Shown: positions 53,500 through 63,176 of the stretch, piece after piece
Numbering within the stretch: position 1 is the first letter of the stretch
Layout of the letters: the number at the start of each line of letters is the position of its first letter
Assembly (NCBI GenBank): GCA_035533475.1
Contig: DATLTS010000048.1
Coordinates: forward strand, 116,308 to 180,307
Source of the DNA: Mycobacteriales bacterium
GTDB lineage: Bacteria; Actinomycetota; Actinomycetes; DATLTS01
DNA: 64,000 nucleotides
Direction of reading: 5' to 3'
Program-made: the position numbers and the translations under genes
Notes under the pieces: generated by a model
Databases searched by the model: none
Seen by the model: the letters and a program-made list of their open reading frames with translations, nothing else
Told to the model about the DNA's origin: nothing

Positions 53500-55199
53500 C
53501 CGAGGCGACGGGCCTTCCGGTGGCGCTACCCGCGCCGGGGCCCGGCAGGCTACCGGCCGCCCTGCTGCTCTGGGCCCGGTCCGTGGCCGGGCTGGTGGCG
53601 CGGGTGCTGGCGCCGGCGCTGCTGCGCTGGCGACGTTCGTTGCAGATGCGAGTCGCCGTCACGACGCTGATCTTGTCCACCGTCGTGGTTGCGCTACTCG
53701 GGGTCACGCTGCTCAACGTCGTTACCCACGGCCTGCTCACCGATAAGACCCGATCGGCTCTCAGCGAACTTCGGACCGGGACCCAGACCGTGCAGTCCCA
53801 ACTGCTCGCCGCGGAGTCCGCCAACTCGGCGACGGTCACTGCCGCTGCGCAGCAGGCCGCCCAGGACCTCGGCCAGATCGGTCAGTCCGCGGCGGACAGT
53901 TTCGCCGTGCAGCTGTCCTCGTCGGAGAGCAACGGGTTCCGCTTCGGCGGTATCGATTCGGGCATCCCGAACCGGTTGCGCCGGGTGGTCGCCGGTGGCT
54001 CAGGGCAGGAGGCGTACACCTACACCGAGTTGCAGTACGCGGACGGGACGGCGGTCCCGGGCCTGGTAGTCGGGGCGCAGATTGCGATCCCGGCGGCCGG
54101 CGGCTACCAGCTGTACTACTCCTTTCCGCTCGGCCAGGAAGCACAGACCGTGCAGCTGGTCCGGAGCACCTTGCTCTTCGTCGGGCTCGCCCTGGTCTTG
54201 CTCCTAGTCGCGATCGCCGCGATCGTCACCCGTCAGGTTGTCACTCCGGTCCGGTTGGCGGCGCGCACCGCCGAGCGGCTCGCGGCTGGCCGGCTCGAGG
54301 AGCGGATGGCGGTCCGCGGTCAGGACGACCTGGCCCGCCTGGCCACATCCTTCAATCGGATGGCGGCAAACCTGCAGAGCCAGATTCGCCGGTTGGAGAA
54401 CCTGTCCCGACTTCAGCGCCGTTTCGTCGCGGACGTGTCGCACGAGTTGCGCACCCCGTTGACGACTGTTCGGATGGCGGCCGACGTCCTGCACGCCGAG
54501 CGGAGCGGTTTCCCTGGCGAAGCCGGCCGCGCCGCCGAACTGCTGCAGACGCAGCTCGACCGGTTCGAGACCCTGCTTGCGGATCTACTCGAGATCAGCC
54601 GGCACGACGCTGGGGCGGCCATCCTCGACTCCGAGCCCGTCGACCTGCGTGGGCTGCTCGAGCGGTTGGCGGAGAACGCCGATCCGCTGGCTCAGCGGCG
54701 CGGGTGCAAGCTGCGGCTGCGCCTGCCCGACTCACCGGTGATCGCCGAGATCGACACGCGCCGGATCGAGCGGGTTCTGCGCAATCTGGTGACGAACGCT
54801 ATCGAGCACGGCGACGGCGGTGATGTCGAGATCGAATTGGCCGGCAGCGCCACGGCCGCGGCAATCCTCGTCGCTGACCATGGTGCCGGGCTCAACCCCG
54901 GGGAATCCTCACTGGTCTTCAACCGATTCTGGCGGGGCGATCCCTCCCGGGCCCGGACCACCGGCGGGAGTGGACTCGGCTTGGCGATCGCGTTGGAGGA
55001 TGCTCGATTGCACGGCGGCTGGCTGCAGGCCTGGGGCGAACCCGGTCGTGGCTCTCGGTTCCGCCTCAGCCTCCCGCGCCGGGCCGGTGACGTTCTGCGG
55101 GTTTCGCCGCTGCCGCTCATTGCCGACGACGTCGAAGGTGCCGCGCCCGCGGACCCGAGGGCCACGGCTCCACCGGTGGCCGGGTGGCCCGGTGCCTAG
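53496..55199 (+). CDS. mtrB: Sensor histidine kinase MtrB
   Basis: 567 residues. Membrane helices at about 52-76 and 222-245 enclose an extracellular sensor domain. A HAMP domain follows, then HisKA with His316 (ADVSHELRTP) and the ATPase domain with NLVTNAIEH and GGSGLGLAIALEDA. It phosphorylates MtrA. The N-terminal 50 residues are cytoplasmic and Ala/Pro-rich. Gene order and length fit the MtrAB-LpqB system. Confidence 0.96.
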   Translation: MTEATGLPVALPAPGPGRLPAALLLWARSVAGLVARVLAPALLRWRRSLQMRVAVTTLILSTVVVALLGVTLLNVVTHGLLTDKTRSALSELRTGTQTVQSQLLAAESANSATVTAAAQQAAQDLGQIGQSAADSFAVQLSSSESNGFRFGGIDSGIPNRLRRVVAGGSGQEAYTYTELQYADGTAVPGLVVGAQIAIPAAGGYQLYYSFPLGQEAQTVQLVRSTLLFVGLALVLLLVAIAAIVTRQVVTPVRLAARTAERLAAGRLEERMAVRGQDDLARLATSFNRMAANLQSQIRRLENLSRLQRRFVADVSHELRTPLTTVRMAADVLHAERSGFPGEAGRAAELLQTQLDRFETLLADLLEISRHDAGAAILDSEPVDLRGLLERLAENADPLAQRRGCKLRLRLPDSPVIAEIDTRRIERVLRNLVTNAIEHGDGGDVEIELAGSATAAAILVADHGAGLNPGESSLVFNRFWRGDPSRARTTGGSGLGLAIALEDARLHGGWLQAWGEPGRGSRFRLSLPRRAGDVLRVSPLPLIADDVEGAAPADPRATAPPVAGWPGA

Positions 55200-56883
55200 C
55201 CACGCGGCGGCCCGGGCGGCCTGTTCCGTACTCGCTGTTGCCGCTCTGGGCGGCTGCGCGAGCATCCCGAACGATGGGCCGGTCACCATTGTCTCGGCTG
55301 CTGCCGACTCGAGGGTGACCGAGACGGTCTTCGCGGCCCCGCCGAGTCCCGGTGAGAATCCGCACGACATCGTGCAGGGCTTCCTCAACGCCTCGGCCGT
55401 GTCGGGAGGGGGCCACCCGGTGGCCCGCGACTATCTCACCAGTTTCGGCAGCGCCGCGTGGCAGGACAGCGGATCGGTTCGGATCTACGACCAGGCGTCC
55501 TTGACCATCTCCCCTCTCATAGCTGGCATTGTGACGGTCACCGCGTCCTTGGTGGCGACCATCGACGACCGTGGGGACTACACGCCGGCCGGCGGCTCGA
55601 TGGTCCTGCACCTGCCCCTGGTCCAGGAGAAGCGGCAGTGGCGAATCGCGGCGGTGCCGGCCGGGCTCGTGGTGTCGTCCGACTTCTTCCAGACCTTCAA
55701 CCCGGTCGACGTCTACTTCCTCGATCCGACGGGGCGGGTGCTCGTGCCAGTCCCGATCCGGCTCCAGGTGAGCGACCCGGATCTCGTCACGGCCACCGTC
55801 CGCGCCCTGTTGGCGGGCCCTACCCCGAGATACGCCGGCGCGGTGACTACGGAAGTGCCGGCCGGGACCGCCCTGGCCGGGCCGGTCAGCGTCGGAGGTA
55901 ACGTCGCCCGCGTTGATCTCGCCGGCGCGCACCTGGGCGACTTGCCTCGCTTGCGGGTCTTCGTCGCGGAGCTCGTGTGGACGTTGGGCCAGTTCGGCAT
56001 AACCGAAGTCCGGGTGACCGCGAATGGCACCCCCGTGGACGTTCCGGGGACGCTCGCGGCCAATGCGAGCTTCGACCCCGACGTGGTGAGCGCTCCGGCC
56101 GGCTTCGCCGTCATCGGAGGAGCCCTCCGCCGGCTGGCCGGCCACAGTCCGGCCGCCGTGCCAGGAACAGCCGGTTTGCGCGATCCCGCGGTGAGCCCGG
56201 ACGGCCGTTTCGTCGCCGGCCTGCGTCCCGGTCCGGCCGGCGCGACTCTTGTCGCGGGTCCGATCGGCACCAGGCTCTCCGCCGTCTTCGCTGACCCTCA
56301 ACTGCTGCCGCCAAGTTTCGACGTCGGTGACGCCCTGTGGACGGTGGCCACCACGCCGGCCGGTGATCAGCGGATCGTGCGGGTCGCCGTCGGTCAGCAG
56401 TCCGGGACGGTGGTGAGTTCCGGGCCTGCTCCGCTGGGGGACGTCTCCGCATTTGCCATCTCTCGCGACGGCGCCCGGGTTGCTCTGGTGGCCGGCGGCC
56501 GGGTACTTGTCGGGCCGGTTAGCATCACGGTCGCCGGGCCGGTCGTGGCGCCGGCGAACCTGGTGGCCCTTTCGCCACCGCAGGACACCGCCCTCGGCGC
56601 GCTCGGCTGGCAGGACGCCGACTCCGTCGCCACGCTGGCGTTGGTGCCGGTAGCCCGTGACCGCCAGGAGCCGGCCGCGCAGATCGAACCACTGCTGGTG
56701 CCGGTCTCGGGGGAGCCGCCGACGGCGGTTGCGACCCCGGGATTGCCTGCGGATCTGACCCAGATCGCGGCCGCCCCCGGGCAGCCGATGCTCGTCACGG
56801 CCGGCGGCGGGGTCTGGGCGGAGCAGCCGTCGGGGTGGCTTCGGGTCGCGAGCGGGTCGGATCCCGCCTACCCGGGTGGTTGA
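55192..56883 (+). CDS. lpqB: Lipoprotein LpqB, MtrAB accessory protein
   Basis: 563 residues. The signal peptide ends in a lipobox LGGC with Cys22, so it is anchored on the outer face. A GerMN domain occupies about 190-310 and a beta-propeller-like C-terminal part about 330-560, including the VSPDGRFVAGL blade motif. LpqB binds the MtrB sensor domain in mycobacteria. It starts with GTG inside the last codons of mtrB (eight-base overlap). Confidence 0.94.
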   Translation: MPSHAAARAACSVLAVAALGGCASIPNDGPVTIVSAAADSRVTETVFAAPPSPGENPHDIVQGFLNASAVSGGGHPVARDYLTSFGSAAWQDSGSVRIYDQASLTISPLIAGIVTVTASLVATIDDRGDYTPAGGSMVLHLPLVQEKRQWRIAAVPAGLVVSSDFFQTFNPVDVYFLDPTGRVLVPVPIRLQVSDPDLVTATVRALLAGPTPRYAGAVTTEVPAGTALAGPVSVGGNVARVDLAGAHLGDLPRLRVFVAELVWTLGQFGITEVRVTANGTPVDVPGTLAANASFDPDVVSAPAGFAVIGGALRRLAGHSPAAVPGTAGLRDPAVSPDGRFVAGLRPGPAGATLVAGPIGTRLSAVFADPQLLPPSFDVGDALWTVATTPAGDQRIVRVAVGQQSGTVVSSGPAPLGDVSAFAISRDGARVALVAGGRVLVGPVSITVAGPVVAPANLVALSPPQDTALGALGWQDADSVATLALVPVARDRQEPAAQIEPLLVPVSGEPPTAVATPGLPADLTQIAAAPGQPMLVTAGGGVWAEQPSGWLRVASGSDPAYPGG

Positions 56884-57218
56884 CCGAGTCTGCACAAATG
56901 CGGTGGTGGGACTAGCGTGAGGTGCATGGCGCCCGCCCGGGTCCGTGGTTGCGCTGGTGGGATGTCGACTCGCTCGCCGTCCGGCCGGCTAGCCGATGCC
57001 AGCCGCAGGCAAAACGGCCCACGTAAGGCGACTTGTCGTCGCTCGATCACGGTGCGGCTTAGGAGTAAGCCCTGCCCCGCCGGTGGGTCCGACACCCATC
57101 GGGCCGGGAGAAGGGGAGTAGTGGCGCAAGCGCTGCGAGACCCTCGGCAGGCGGATGTGGGGACGAAGACCAGGTCGGACGGGCGGGCGTCAACCATCCC
57201 GACGGAAAGGGGTTCTGT
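56884..57218 (+). other. Long leader region upstream of hpf
   Basis: A 335-base stretch. A TAGCGT box at 56913-56918 and an ATG seven bases on (56926) would give a leaderless frame of 102 codons that ends 16 bases into hpf. It is Arg-rich with third-base composition unlike the neighbouring genes, so I treat it as untranslated leader or at most a regulatory ORF. A hairpin (57081-57101) with eight pairs, CGGTGGGT-CCGAC-ACCCATCG allowing one G-T, lies inside. The comF and Rv3243-like genes found here in mycobacteria are absent. Confidence 0.45.
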
Positions 57219-57815
57219 GTGGAGATCAACGTGAGGGGACGCCATACCGAGGTCCCCGAACGCTTCCGCAAGCATGTGGCGGAGAAGCTGGCCAAGGTTC
57301 CCAAGCTCGACCCGAAGATCATCAGGATCGACGTCGAGGTATGCCACGAGGCCAACCCACGGCTCGCCGACGTGTGCGATCGAATCGAACTGACCTGTGC
57401 CACCCGCGGGCCGGTTATTCGGGCCGAGGCCGCGGCCGGCGATCCGCAAACCGCGCTCGATCGCGCCTACGCGAAACTCGAGAATCGGCTCCGTCGAGTG
57501 GCCGACCGCCGCCGGGTCCATCACGGCAGCCGGACCCCCGTTTCGGTGGCCGCGGCGACCGCCGACCTGTCCGCCTCGGTCACGGGGAACGGGACCGCCG
57601 ATGCGCCGGACAATCCGGAGGGTGGCGATCCGATCGTCCGCGAGAAGGTCCACGCCTCGACCCCGATGACGCTCGAGCAGGCGCTGTTCGAGATGGAACT
57701 GGTCGGGCACGACTTCTACCTGTTCCTCGACGAGCCGACCAGAGCGCCGAGCGTCGTCTACCGGCGCCGCGGCTATGCCTACGGCGTGATCCGGCTACAA
57801 GCAGCGCCGGGCTAA
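57219..57815 (+). CDS. hpf: Ribosome hibernation promoting factor, long form
   Basis: 198 residues. The N-terminal S30AE domain (about 1-105) starts EINVRGRHTEVPE and binds the 30S decoding site. The C-terminal dimerisation domain (about 135-198) has MTLEQALFEMELVGHDFYLF and YRRRGYAYGVIRL, so this is the long form that joins two 70S ribosomes into 100S particles. GTG at 57219 has GGAAAGGGG before it. The long leader suggests regulated expression. Confidence 0.94.
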   Translation: MEINVRGRHTEVPERFRKHVAEKLAKVPKLDPKIIRIDVEVCHEANPRLADVCDRIELTCATRGPVIRAEAAAGDPQTALDRAYAKLENRLRRVADRRRVHHGSRTPVSVAAATADLSASVTGNGTADAPDNPEGGDPIVREKVHASTPMTLEQALFEMELVGHDFYLFLDEPTRAPSVVYRRRGYAYGVIRLQAAPG

Positions 57816-57912
57816 CCGGTCCGGCACTTCGCAATTGTCCCGATCTCCCCGATCTGCCCGTGCCGCGTGCGATCATGTGCCGAATCGTGCCGAGCGGGGC
57901 CGGGGAGGTGCA

Positions 57913-58626
57913 ATGAACGAGCAGCCCGGGTTCACCCCGGCCGCGGAGCCGGGCGACCTCACCGGTGAGCCCATCCGGGTCCTCGTCGTGGACGACCACG
58001 CGCTGTTCCGGCGCGGCCTGGAGATGGTGCTCGAGCAGGAGCCCGACATCGACGTCGTCGGTGAGGCGAGCGACGGTGCCGAGGCGGTAGCCAAGGCGAT
58101 GGACACCACCCCCGACATCGTGCTGATGGACGTCCGGATGCCCAGGCGCGGCGGGATCGACGCCTGCATGTCGATCAAGGATGCGGTTCCTTCCGCCAAG
58201 ATCATTATGCTGACGATCAGCGACGAGGAGGCCGATCTCTACGACGCGATCAAAGCTGGCGCTATGGGCTATCTGCTCAAGGAGATCTCCATCGAGGAGG
58301 TTGCGACCGCGATCCGTGCCGTGCATGGTGGCCAGTCACTGATCTCGCCGTCGATGGCTTCGAAGCTGCTCAGCGAGTTCGCCTCGATGATCAAGCGCAG
58401 CGACGAGCGACCGCAGCTTCCGGCCCCACGGCTCACCGAGCGGGAGATGGAGGTGCTCCGGCTGGTTGCCAAGGGCCTGAACAACCGCGACATCGCGAAA
58501 CAGTTGTTCATCTCCGAGAACACCGTCAAGAACCACATTCGCAATATCTTGGAGAAGCTGCAGCTGCACTCTCGGATGGAAGCGGTGGTCTACGCGGTCC
58601 GCGAGAAGCTCCTCGAGATCACCTAA
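57913..58626 (+). CDS. NarL/LuxR-type response regulator (orphan)
   Basis: 237 residues. A receiver domain with Asp73 (LMDVRMPRRGG) and Lys123 and a LuxR helix-turn-helix (about 170-235: LTEREMEVLRLVAKGLNNRDIA, then ENTVKNHIRNIL). No histidine kinase is adjacent. GGGGAGG five bases upstream fixes the ATG. A similar regulator lies between hpf and secA in Streptomyces. Its target is unknown. Confidence 0.92.
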   Translation: MNEQPGFTPAAEPGDLTGEPIRVLVVDDHALFRRGLEMVLEQEPDIDVVGEASDGAEAVAKAMDTTPDIVLMDVRMPRRGGIDACMSIKDAVPSAKIIMLTISDEEADLYDAIKAGAMGYLLKEISIEEVATAIRAVHGGQSLISPSMASKLLSEFASMIKRSDERPQLPAPRLTEREMEVLRLVAKGLNNRDIAKQLFISENTVKNHIRNILEKLQLHSRMEAVVYAVREKLLEIT

Positions 58627-58720
58627 GCTCCTGCCTTCCCAACAACGCCCCCCGCGTTCCCCAGCTGCCCGGCGCACCAGCGGCCGGGTCCCTGTCGTCC
58701 TGTCCCGCTCGGATCGGGTC

Positions 58721-59755
58721 ATGTTCGGGGCTGGGGTCGGCCTCAGCGGGCTGGCCGCGATCACCCGTTACGTCCGGATCGATGATGTCCTGGCCTTCGT
58801 GGTTGCTGGGTTGGCGATCGCGGTGCTGGCCACGCTCGTCGCCCGCGCGGTCGACCAGCTCGGCGACCGGTTCGGGGCGGGGGCCACGGGAGTCCTTCAG
58901 AGCGCGCTGGGAAACCTGCCCGAGTTGTTCATCGGGATCTTCGCCTTGCGTGCAGGGCTGCATACGGTCGTCGAGACCGCGATCATCGGGTCGATCCTCG
59001 GCAACGTGCTGCTGGTCTTCGGCTTGTCGGTGCTTGTCGGCGGCCTGCGTAACGGGGTGCAGCATTTCCATCCGCGGCGGGCCCGCACGATCACGGTACT
59101 CATGCTGCTGGCCGTGGCCGGCATGTTGGTGCCGAGCCTCGCGTCGTTCGTGCACTCGCCGGCGAGCCGGCACGAGGGCGCCCTGTCGATCATTACCGCG
59201 GTGGTCTTGCTCACGGTGTTTGCGGCTTCCGTCCCCGCCTCCCTGCGCCGGGGGGACCCGGCACAGGAGATCCGCAAGGCCGGTGCGGCCCCGCGCTGGT
59301 CGCCGGCGCTGGCGGTGGTCGTCCTCGCGCTGACCGCCATCTTGGCGGCACTCGTGTCCGACTGGTTCGTTCACGCGCTGACTCCGGCGATCCGGACCCT
59401 GCATATAAGCCAGGCCTTCGCCGGGTTGGTCATCGTGGCGATCGCGAGCAATGCGGTGGAAAACGCGGTCGGCGTTCGGCTCGCCGCGCGAAACGAGTCG
59501 GACTACGCGCTGTCGGTAATCCTCAACAGCCCGGCGCAGATCGCCCTTGTGCTGGCCCCCGCGCTCGTGCTGCTGAGCCACGTCATCGGTGGGATCCCGT
59601 TCACCCTGGTCTTCTCGCCCCTGCTCGTGACGACGGTGGCGACGAGCGTCGTGGTCCTGACCTTCATCACCCTCGACGGTGAGACGGTGTGGCTCGAGGG
59701 GGCGGCCCTCGTCGGACTCTACGTGCTCATCGCCGCCGGCTTCTGGTGGGGCTGA
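58721..59755 (+). CDS. Calcium/proton (or cation/proton) antiporter, CaCA family
   Basis: 344 residues with about 10-11 helices in two halves. GNLPELFIG (about residue 66) and SNAVENAVG (about 246) are the paired acidic ion-binding motifs of the CaCA superfamily. Length and sequence fit bacterial CAX/ChaA-type exchangers. The ATG at 58721 has no clear ribosome site, and the frame opens further upstream without a start. Ion preference is inferred. Confidence 0.85.
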   Translation: MFGAGVGLSGLAAITRYVRIDDVLAFVVAGLAIAVLATLVARAVDQLGDRFGAGATGVLQSALGNLPELFIGIFALRAGLHTVVETAIIGSILGNVLLVFGLSVLVGGLRNGVQHFHPRRARTITVLMLLAVAGMLVPSLASFVHSPASRHEGALSIITAVVLLTVFAASVPASLRRGDPAQEIRKAGAAPRWSPALAVVVLALTAILAALVSDWFVHALTPAIRTLHISQAFAGLVIVAIASNAVENAVGVRLAARNESDYALSVILNSPAQIALVLAPALVLLSHVIGGIPFTLVFSPLLVTTVATSVVVLTFITLDGETVWLEGAALVGLYVLIAAGFWWG

Positions 59756-59762
59756 GCGCGGA

Positions 59763-59780
59763 CAGCCCCGGGACGGGCTG
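59763..59780 (+). terminator. Hairpin after the antiporter gene
   Basis: CAGCCC-CGGGAC-GGGCTG, six perfect pairs, seven bases after the stop. A second hairpin, CCTGGG-GAA-CCCAGG, follows at 59810-59824. Neither has a T-run. Confidence 0.45.
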
Positions 59781-59850
59781 CGGCCCGATCGATCCGGGGC
59801 TCGCCGTGACCTGGGGAACCCAGGATCGCTGAGGAGTTCGGACGATGGTT

Positions 59851-59918
59851 CGAGTGGGCGGTTTGGTCGGTGATTCGGCACGAGCCGAGCGTGGAAGATC
59901 AACCCAACCGCCCACTCG
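59851..59918. repeat. Dispersed inverted-repeat element, copy D
   Basis: CGAGTGGGCGGTTTGG at 59851-59866 and CCCAACCGCCCACTCG at 59903-59918; 15 of 16 positions pair. The first 13 bases are identical to copy A at 9445. Confidence 0.75.
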
Positions 59919-60080
59919 CCGTGGACGGCATACGGAAGCAGCTCGCCGCCGCCGGCCCGGGAGCGCTCGGCCCCTGAGGAGGCGGTGCGGCCGAACGCGC
60001 GGAGTCGGTGATTCGGTCGGGTCGGCAGCTCCGCGACATCCTTCCCGGCGATCGACTGCCGTTCGCCGGAGCTCAGCACC

Positions 60081-60086
60081 TACGAT
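60081..60086 (+). promoter_or_regulatory. Leaderless -10 box (TACGAT) for secA
   Basis: TACGAT, six bases (GTGCGG), then GTG at 60093. A GTG at 60087 directly follows the box and is too close to be the first codon. Confidence 0.5.
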
Positions 60087-60092
60087 GTGCGG

Positions 60093-63000
60093 GTGGTACT
60101 CGACAAGATCCTTAGGGCCGGCGAGGGCCGGCTGGTTCGCCGCCTGCGCGGCCTCGCCGACCAGGTCAATCTCATCGAGGAGGACTTCCTCGAGCTCAGC
60201 GACGCTGAACTGCGGGCGCTGACCGACGAGTACAAGAGCCGTCTCGCCGACGGAGAGACGCTGGACGACCTGTTGCCGGAGGCGTTCGCGACCGTCCGCG
60301 AGGCCGCCCGGCGCACCCTTGGCCAGCGCCACTTCGACGTCCAACTCATGGGCGGCGCGGCGCTTCACCTGGGCAATATCGCGGAAATGCGCACCGGCGA
60401 GGGCAAAACCCTCGTGTCGACGTTACCGGCCTACCTCAACGCGCTGGTTGGCCACGGCGTGCACGTTGTCACGGTCAACGACTATCTGGCCCGACGGGAC
60501 TCGGAGTGGATGGGGCGGGTGCATCGCTTCCTGGGCCTCTCGGTCGGGGTGATCCTGGGTCAGATGCCGCCGGCCGAGCGTCGCGAGGCCTACGCCTGCG
60601 ACATCACCTACGGCACGAACAACGAATTCGGCTTCGACTACCTGCGCGACAACATGGCCTGGTCGTTGGAGGAGCTCGTCCAGCGCGGCCACCCGTTCGC
60701 CGTCGTCGACGAGGTGGACTCGATCCTCATCGACGAGGCCCGTACTCCGCTGATCATCAGCGGTCCGGCTGAGCAGTCGGCCAAGTGGTACGGGGAGTTC
60801 GCTCGGATCGCCAGCCGGCTAACCGCCGAGGTCGACTACGAGGTCGATGAGAGCAAACGGACGATCGCGGTCACCGAGTCGGGGGTGGAGCGGGTCGAGG
60901 ATCAGCTCGGCATCGACAACCTTTACGAGGCGGTGAACACGCCGCTGGTCGGTTACCTGAACAATTCGCTCAAGGCGAAGGAGCTCTACCGGCTAGACCG
61001 CGACTACATCGTGACCAACGGTGAGGTGCTCATCGTCGATGAGTTCACTGGACGTGTGCTCCACGGCCGTCGTTACAACGAGGGAATGCATCAGGCGATC
61101 GAAGCCAAGGAAGGCGTCCAGATCAAGGACGAGAACCAGACCCTGGCCACGATCACGCTTCAGAACTATTTCCGGCTCTACGAAAAGTTGTCCGGAATGA
61201 CCGGAACGGCGATGACCGAGGCGGCCGAGTTCGACCAGATCTACAAGCTCGGCGTCGTCACGATCCCGACCAACCGGGACATGGTCCGGATCGATCAGGC
61301 CGACGTGGTCTATAAGACCGAGGACGCGAAGTTCGACGCGGTGGTCGAGGACATCGTCGAGCGGCATGAGAAGGGCCAGCCGGTTCTCGTGGGCACGACG
61401 TCGGTGGAGAAGAGTGAGCGCCTGTCCGGGATGTTGCTGCGTCGCGGCGTTCCGCACGAGGTCCTGAACGCAAAGTTCCATGAGAAGGAGGCCATGATCG
61501 TCGCCCAGGCCGGGCGCCGAGGCGCGGTCACCGTCGCGACGAACATGGCGGGGCGAGGCACGGACATCATGCTCGGGGGGAACCCGGAATTCATGGCGGC
61601 CGCGGAACTGCGGGCCCGCGGACTGTCGCCCGTCGAGACTCCCGAGGATTACGAAGCGGCCTGGCCGGCGGCGCTGGACAAGGCCAAGGAGGCGGTCGCC
61701 GCTGAGCACGATGCCGTCGTCGGGCTCGGCGGGTTGTATGTGCTCGGTACGGAGCGGCACGAGTCCAGGCGGATCGACAACCAGTTGCGTGGGCGCTCCG
61801 GTAGGCAGGGCGACCCCGGCGAGTCGCGGTTCTACCTGTCCCTGGGCGACGACCTCATGCGCCTGTTCAATTCGAGCGCAGTCGAGACGATCATGGATCG
61901 GTTCAACCTCCCGGAGGACGTGCCGATCGAGTCCAAGATGGTGAGCCGGGCGATCCGCTCCGCGCAGACCCAGATCGAGTCGCAGAACTTCGAGATCCGC
62001 AAGAACGTCCTGAAATACGACGAGGTCTTGAACAAGCAGCGGCACGTCATCTACGACGAGCGCCGCCAGGTTTTGCTCGGCGCCGACCTGCATGAACAGA
62101 TCCAGAACATGGTCGATGACGTGATCGCCGACTACGTCCGGGCGGCAACCAGCGAGGGCTACGCCGAGGATTGGGATCTCGACCGGCTCTGGACCGCCCT
62201 GAAGACCCTCTACCCGGTCGGAGTCAGCGCCGAGGATCTCGAGGAGCGTTCCGGTGGTGGACTGTCCGCCGCGTACCTCGAGGCGGAACTGCTCGAGGAC
62301 GTCCGGGCGTCTTACGCGCGACGCGAGGAGAACCTTGGCAGCGAGGTCATGCGTGAGCTCGAACGCCGGGTCGTAATTTCGGTCCTCGACCGTCGCTGGC
62401 GCGAGCATCTCTACGAGATGGATTACCTCCAGGAGGGGATCGGACTGCGGGCCATGGGCCAGCGCGACCCGCTCGTTGAGTACCAGCGCGAGGCGTTCGA
62501 CATGTTCGCCGCGATGATGGAGGGGATCAAAGAGGAGTCCGTGGGCTTCCTGTTCAACGTCGAAGTCCAGGCCCAGGAGCCGGCCGGCGGCCCGGAACCC
62601 ACGTCCCCGGACGAGACCGCAGTCGTGCCGCTCGCCGAAATCGGGATGGCGGAGGTGGGCGAGACGGACCCCGAGGAGCCGTCGGCTGCGATGGAGCCTG
62701 CACCCGCGACTACGGCCGAGTCCACGCCCGGGGCCGAGTCCACGCCCGGGGCCGAGTTCCCGCCCGGGGCCGAGTCAGATTCAGCGCCCGAGTCAGAGTC
62801 AGCGCCCGCGGCGGAGTCAGCGCCCGCGGCTGAGCCGGCCCCGTCTCCATTCCCGGTTTCAGCGGCTGCCGGGCCCGTTGTCGCCCCCCCGGTAGCGCCG
62901 AATGGCGCCGGGGCGTCTCACGACGCCGCCGATGTTGTGAGCTCGGTGATCGGGGCGCCGCAGCGCCCGACCCAGTTGCAGTACAGCTCGCCGACCGTGG

Positions 63001-63173
63001 ACGGCGAGGCTGGCGTCGCCCGGTCCTCCGGTCCTGCGTCGCGGACGGCTGTCGGTGAGGGCCCTGCGCAGGGGCAGGCCGTCGGCTCGTCTCCGGCGCG
63101 CAACGCCCCGTGCCCCTGTGGGTCCGGCAAGAAGTACAAGCGCTGCCACGGGGACCCGCGCAACCGGGGCTGA
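60093..63173 (+). CDS. secA: Preprotein translocase ATPase SecA
   Basis: About 1,026 residues. The motor domains have Walker A TGEGKT (101-106), [14 protein letters not shown] (Walker B and NBD loop), [11 protein letters not shown] and [11 protein letters not shown]. The C-terminus ends in the SEC-C zinc motif [14 protein letters not shown] that binds SecB or ribosomes. Between about residues 830 and 1,000 is a long, variable, Ala/Glu/Pro/Ser-rich linker with repeats. I prefer GTG at 60093 because it matches leaderless spacing and family N-termini ([11 protein letters not shown]). Confidence 0.96.
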   Translation: MVLDKILRAGEGRLVRRLRGLADQVNLIEEDFLELSDAELRALTDEYKSRLADGETLDDLLPEAFATVREAARRTLGQRHFDVQLMGGAALHLGNIAEMRTGEGKTLVSTLPAYLNALVGHGVHVVTVNDYLARRDSEWMGRVHRFLGLSVGVILGQMPPAERREAYACDITYGTNNEFGFDYLRDNMAWSLEELVQRGHPFAVVDEVDSILIDEARTPLIISGPAEQSAKWYGEFARIASRLTAEVDYEVDESKRTIAVTESGVERVEDQLGIDNLYEAVNTPLVGYLNNSLKAKELYRLDRDYIVTNGEVLIVDEFTGRVLHGRRYNEGMHQAIEAKEGVQIKDENQTLATITLQNYFRLYEKLSGMTGTAMTEAAEFDQIYKLGVVTIPTNRDMVRIDQADVVYKTEDAKFDAVVEDIVERHEKGQPVLVGTTSVEKSERLSGMLLRRGVPHEVLNAKFHEKEAMIVAQAGRRGAVTVATNMAGRGTDIMLGGNPEFMAAAELRARGLSPVETPEDYEAAWPAALDKAKEAVAAEHDAVVGLGGLYVLGTERHESRRIDNQLRGRSGRQGDPGESRFYLSLGDDLMRLFNSSAVETIMDRFNLPEDVPIESKMVSRAIRSAQTQIESQNFEIRKNVLKYDEVLNKQRHVIYDERRQVLLGADLHEQIQNMVDDVIADYVRAATSEGYAEDWDLDRLWTALKTLYPVGVSAEDLEERSGGGLSAAYLEAELLEDVRASYARREENLGSEVMRELERRVVISVLDRRWREHLYEMDYLQEGIGLRAMGQRDPLVEYQREAFDMFAAMMEGIKEESVGFLFNVEVQAQEPAGGPEPTSPDETAVVPLAEIGMAEVGETDPEEPSAAMEPAPATTAESTPGAESTPGAEFPPGAESDSAPESESAPAAESAPAAEPAPSPFPVSAAAGPVVAPPVAPNGAGASHDAADVVSSVIGAPQRPTQLQYSSPTVDGEAGVARSSGPASRTAVGEGPAQGQAVGSSPARNAPCPCGSGKKYKRCHGDPRNRG
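62718..62840 (+). repeat. Coding tandem repeats in the SecA linker
   Basis: Repeats of about 15-18 bases encode STPGAE, then SAPAAE-type units. In frame with secA; likely free to vary in length. Confidence 0.75.
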
Positions 63174-63176
63174 CCG

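Larger units (their letters stand above)
59756..60080. other. Intergenic region before secA
   Basis: About 325 bases with no gene. It holds two hairpins at its left end, inverted-repeat copy D, and a 13-base direct repeat GTCGGTGATTCGG at about 59866 and 60005. Confidence 0.6.

Noticed and set aside
55192-55199. Frameshift between mtrB and lpqB
   Set aside because: The eight-base overlap is a normal coupled junction. Both proteins are full length with intact ends.
56926-57234. A 102-codon protein gene upstream of hpf
   Set aside because: Third-base composition and residue content differ from real genes here and no motif is seen. Kept as a leader-region observation only.
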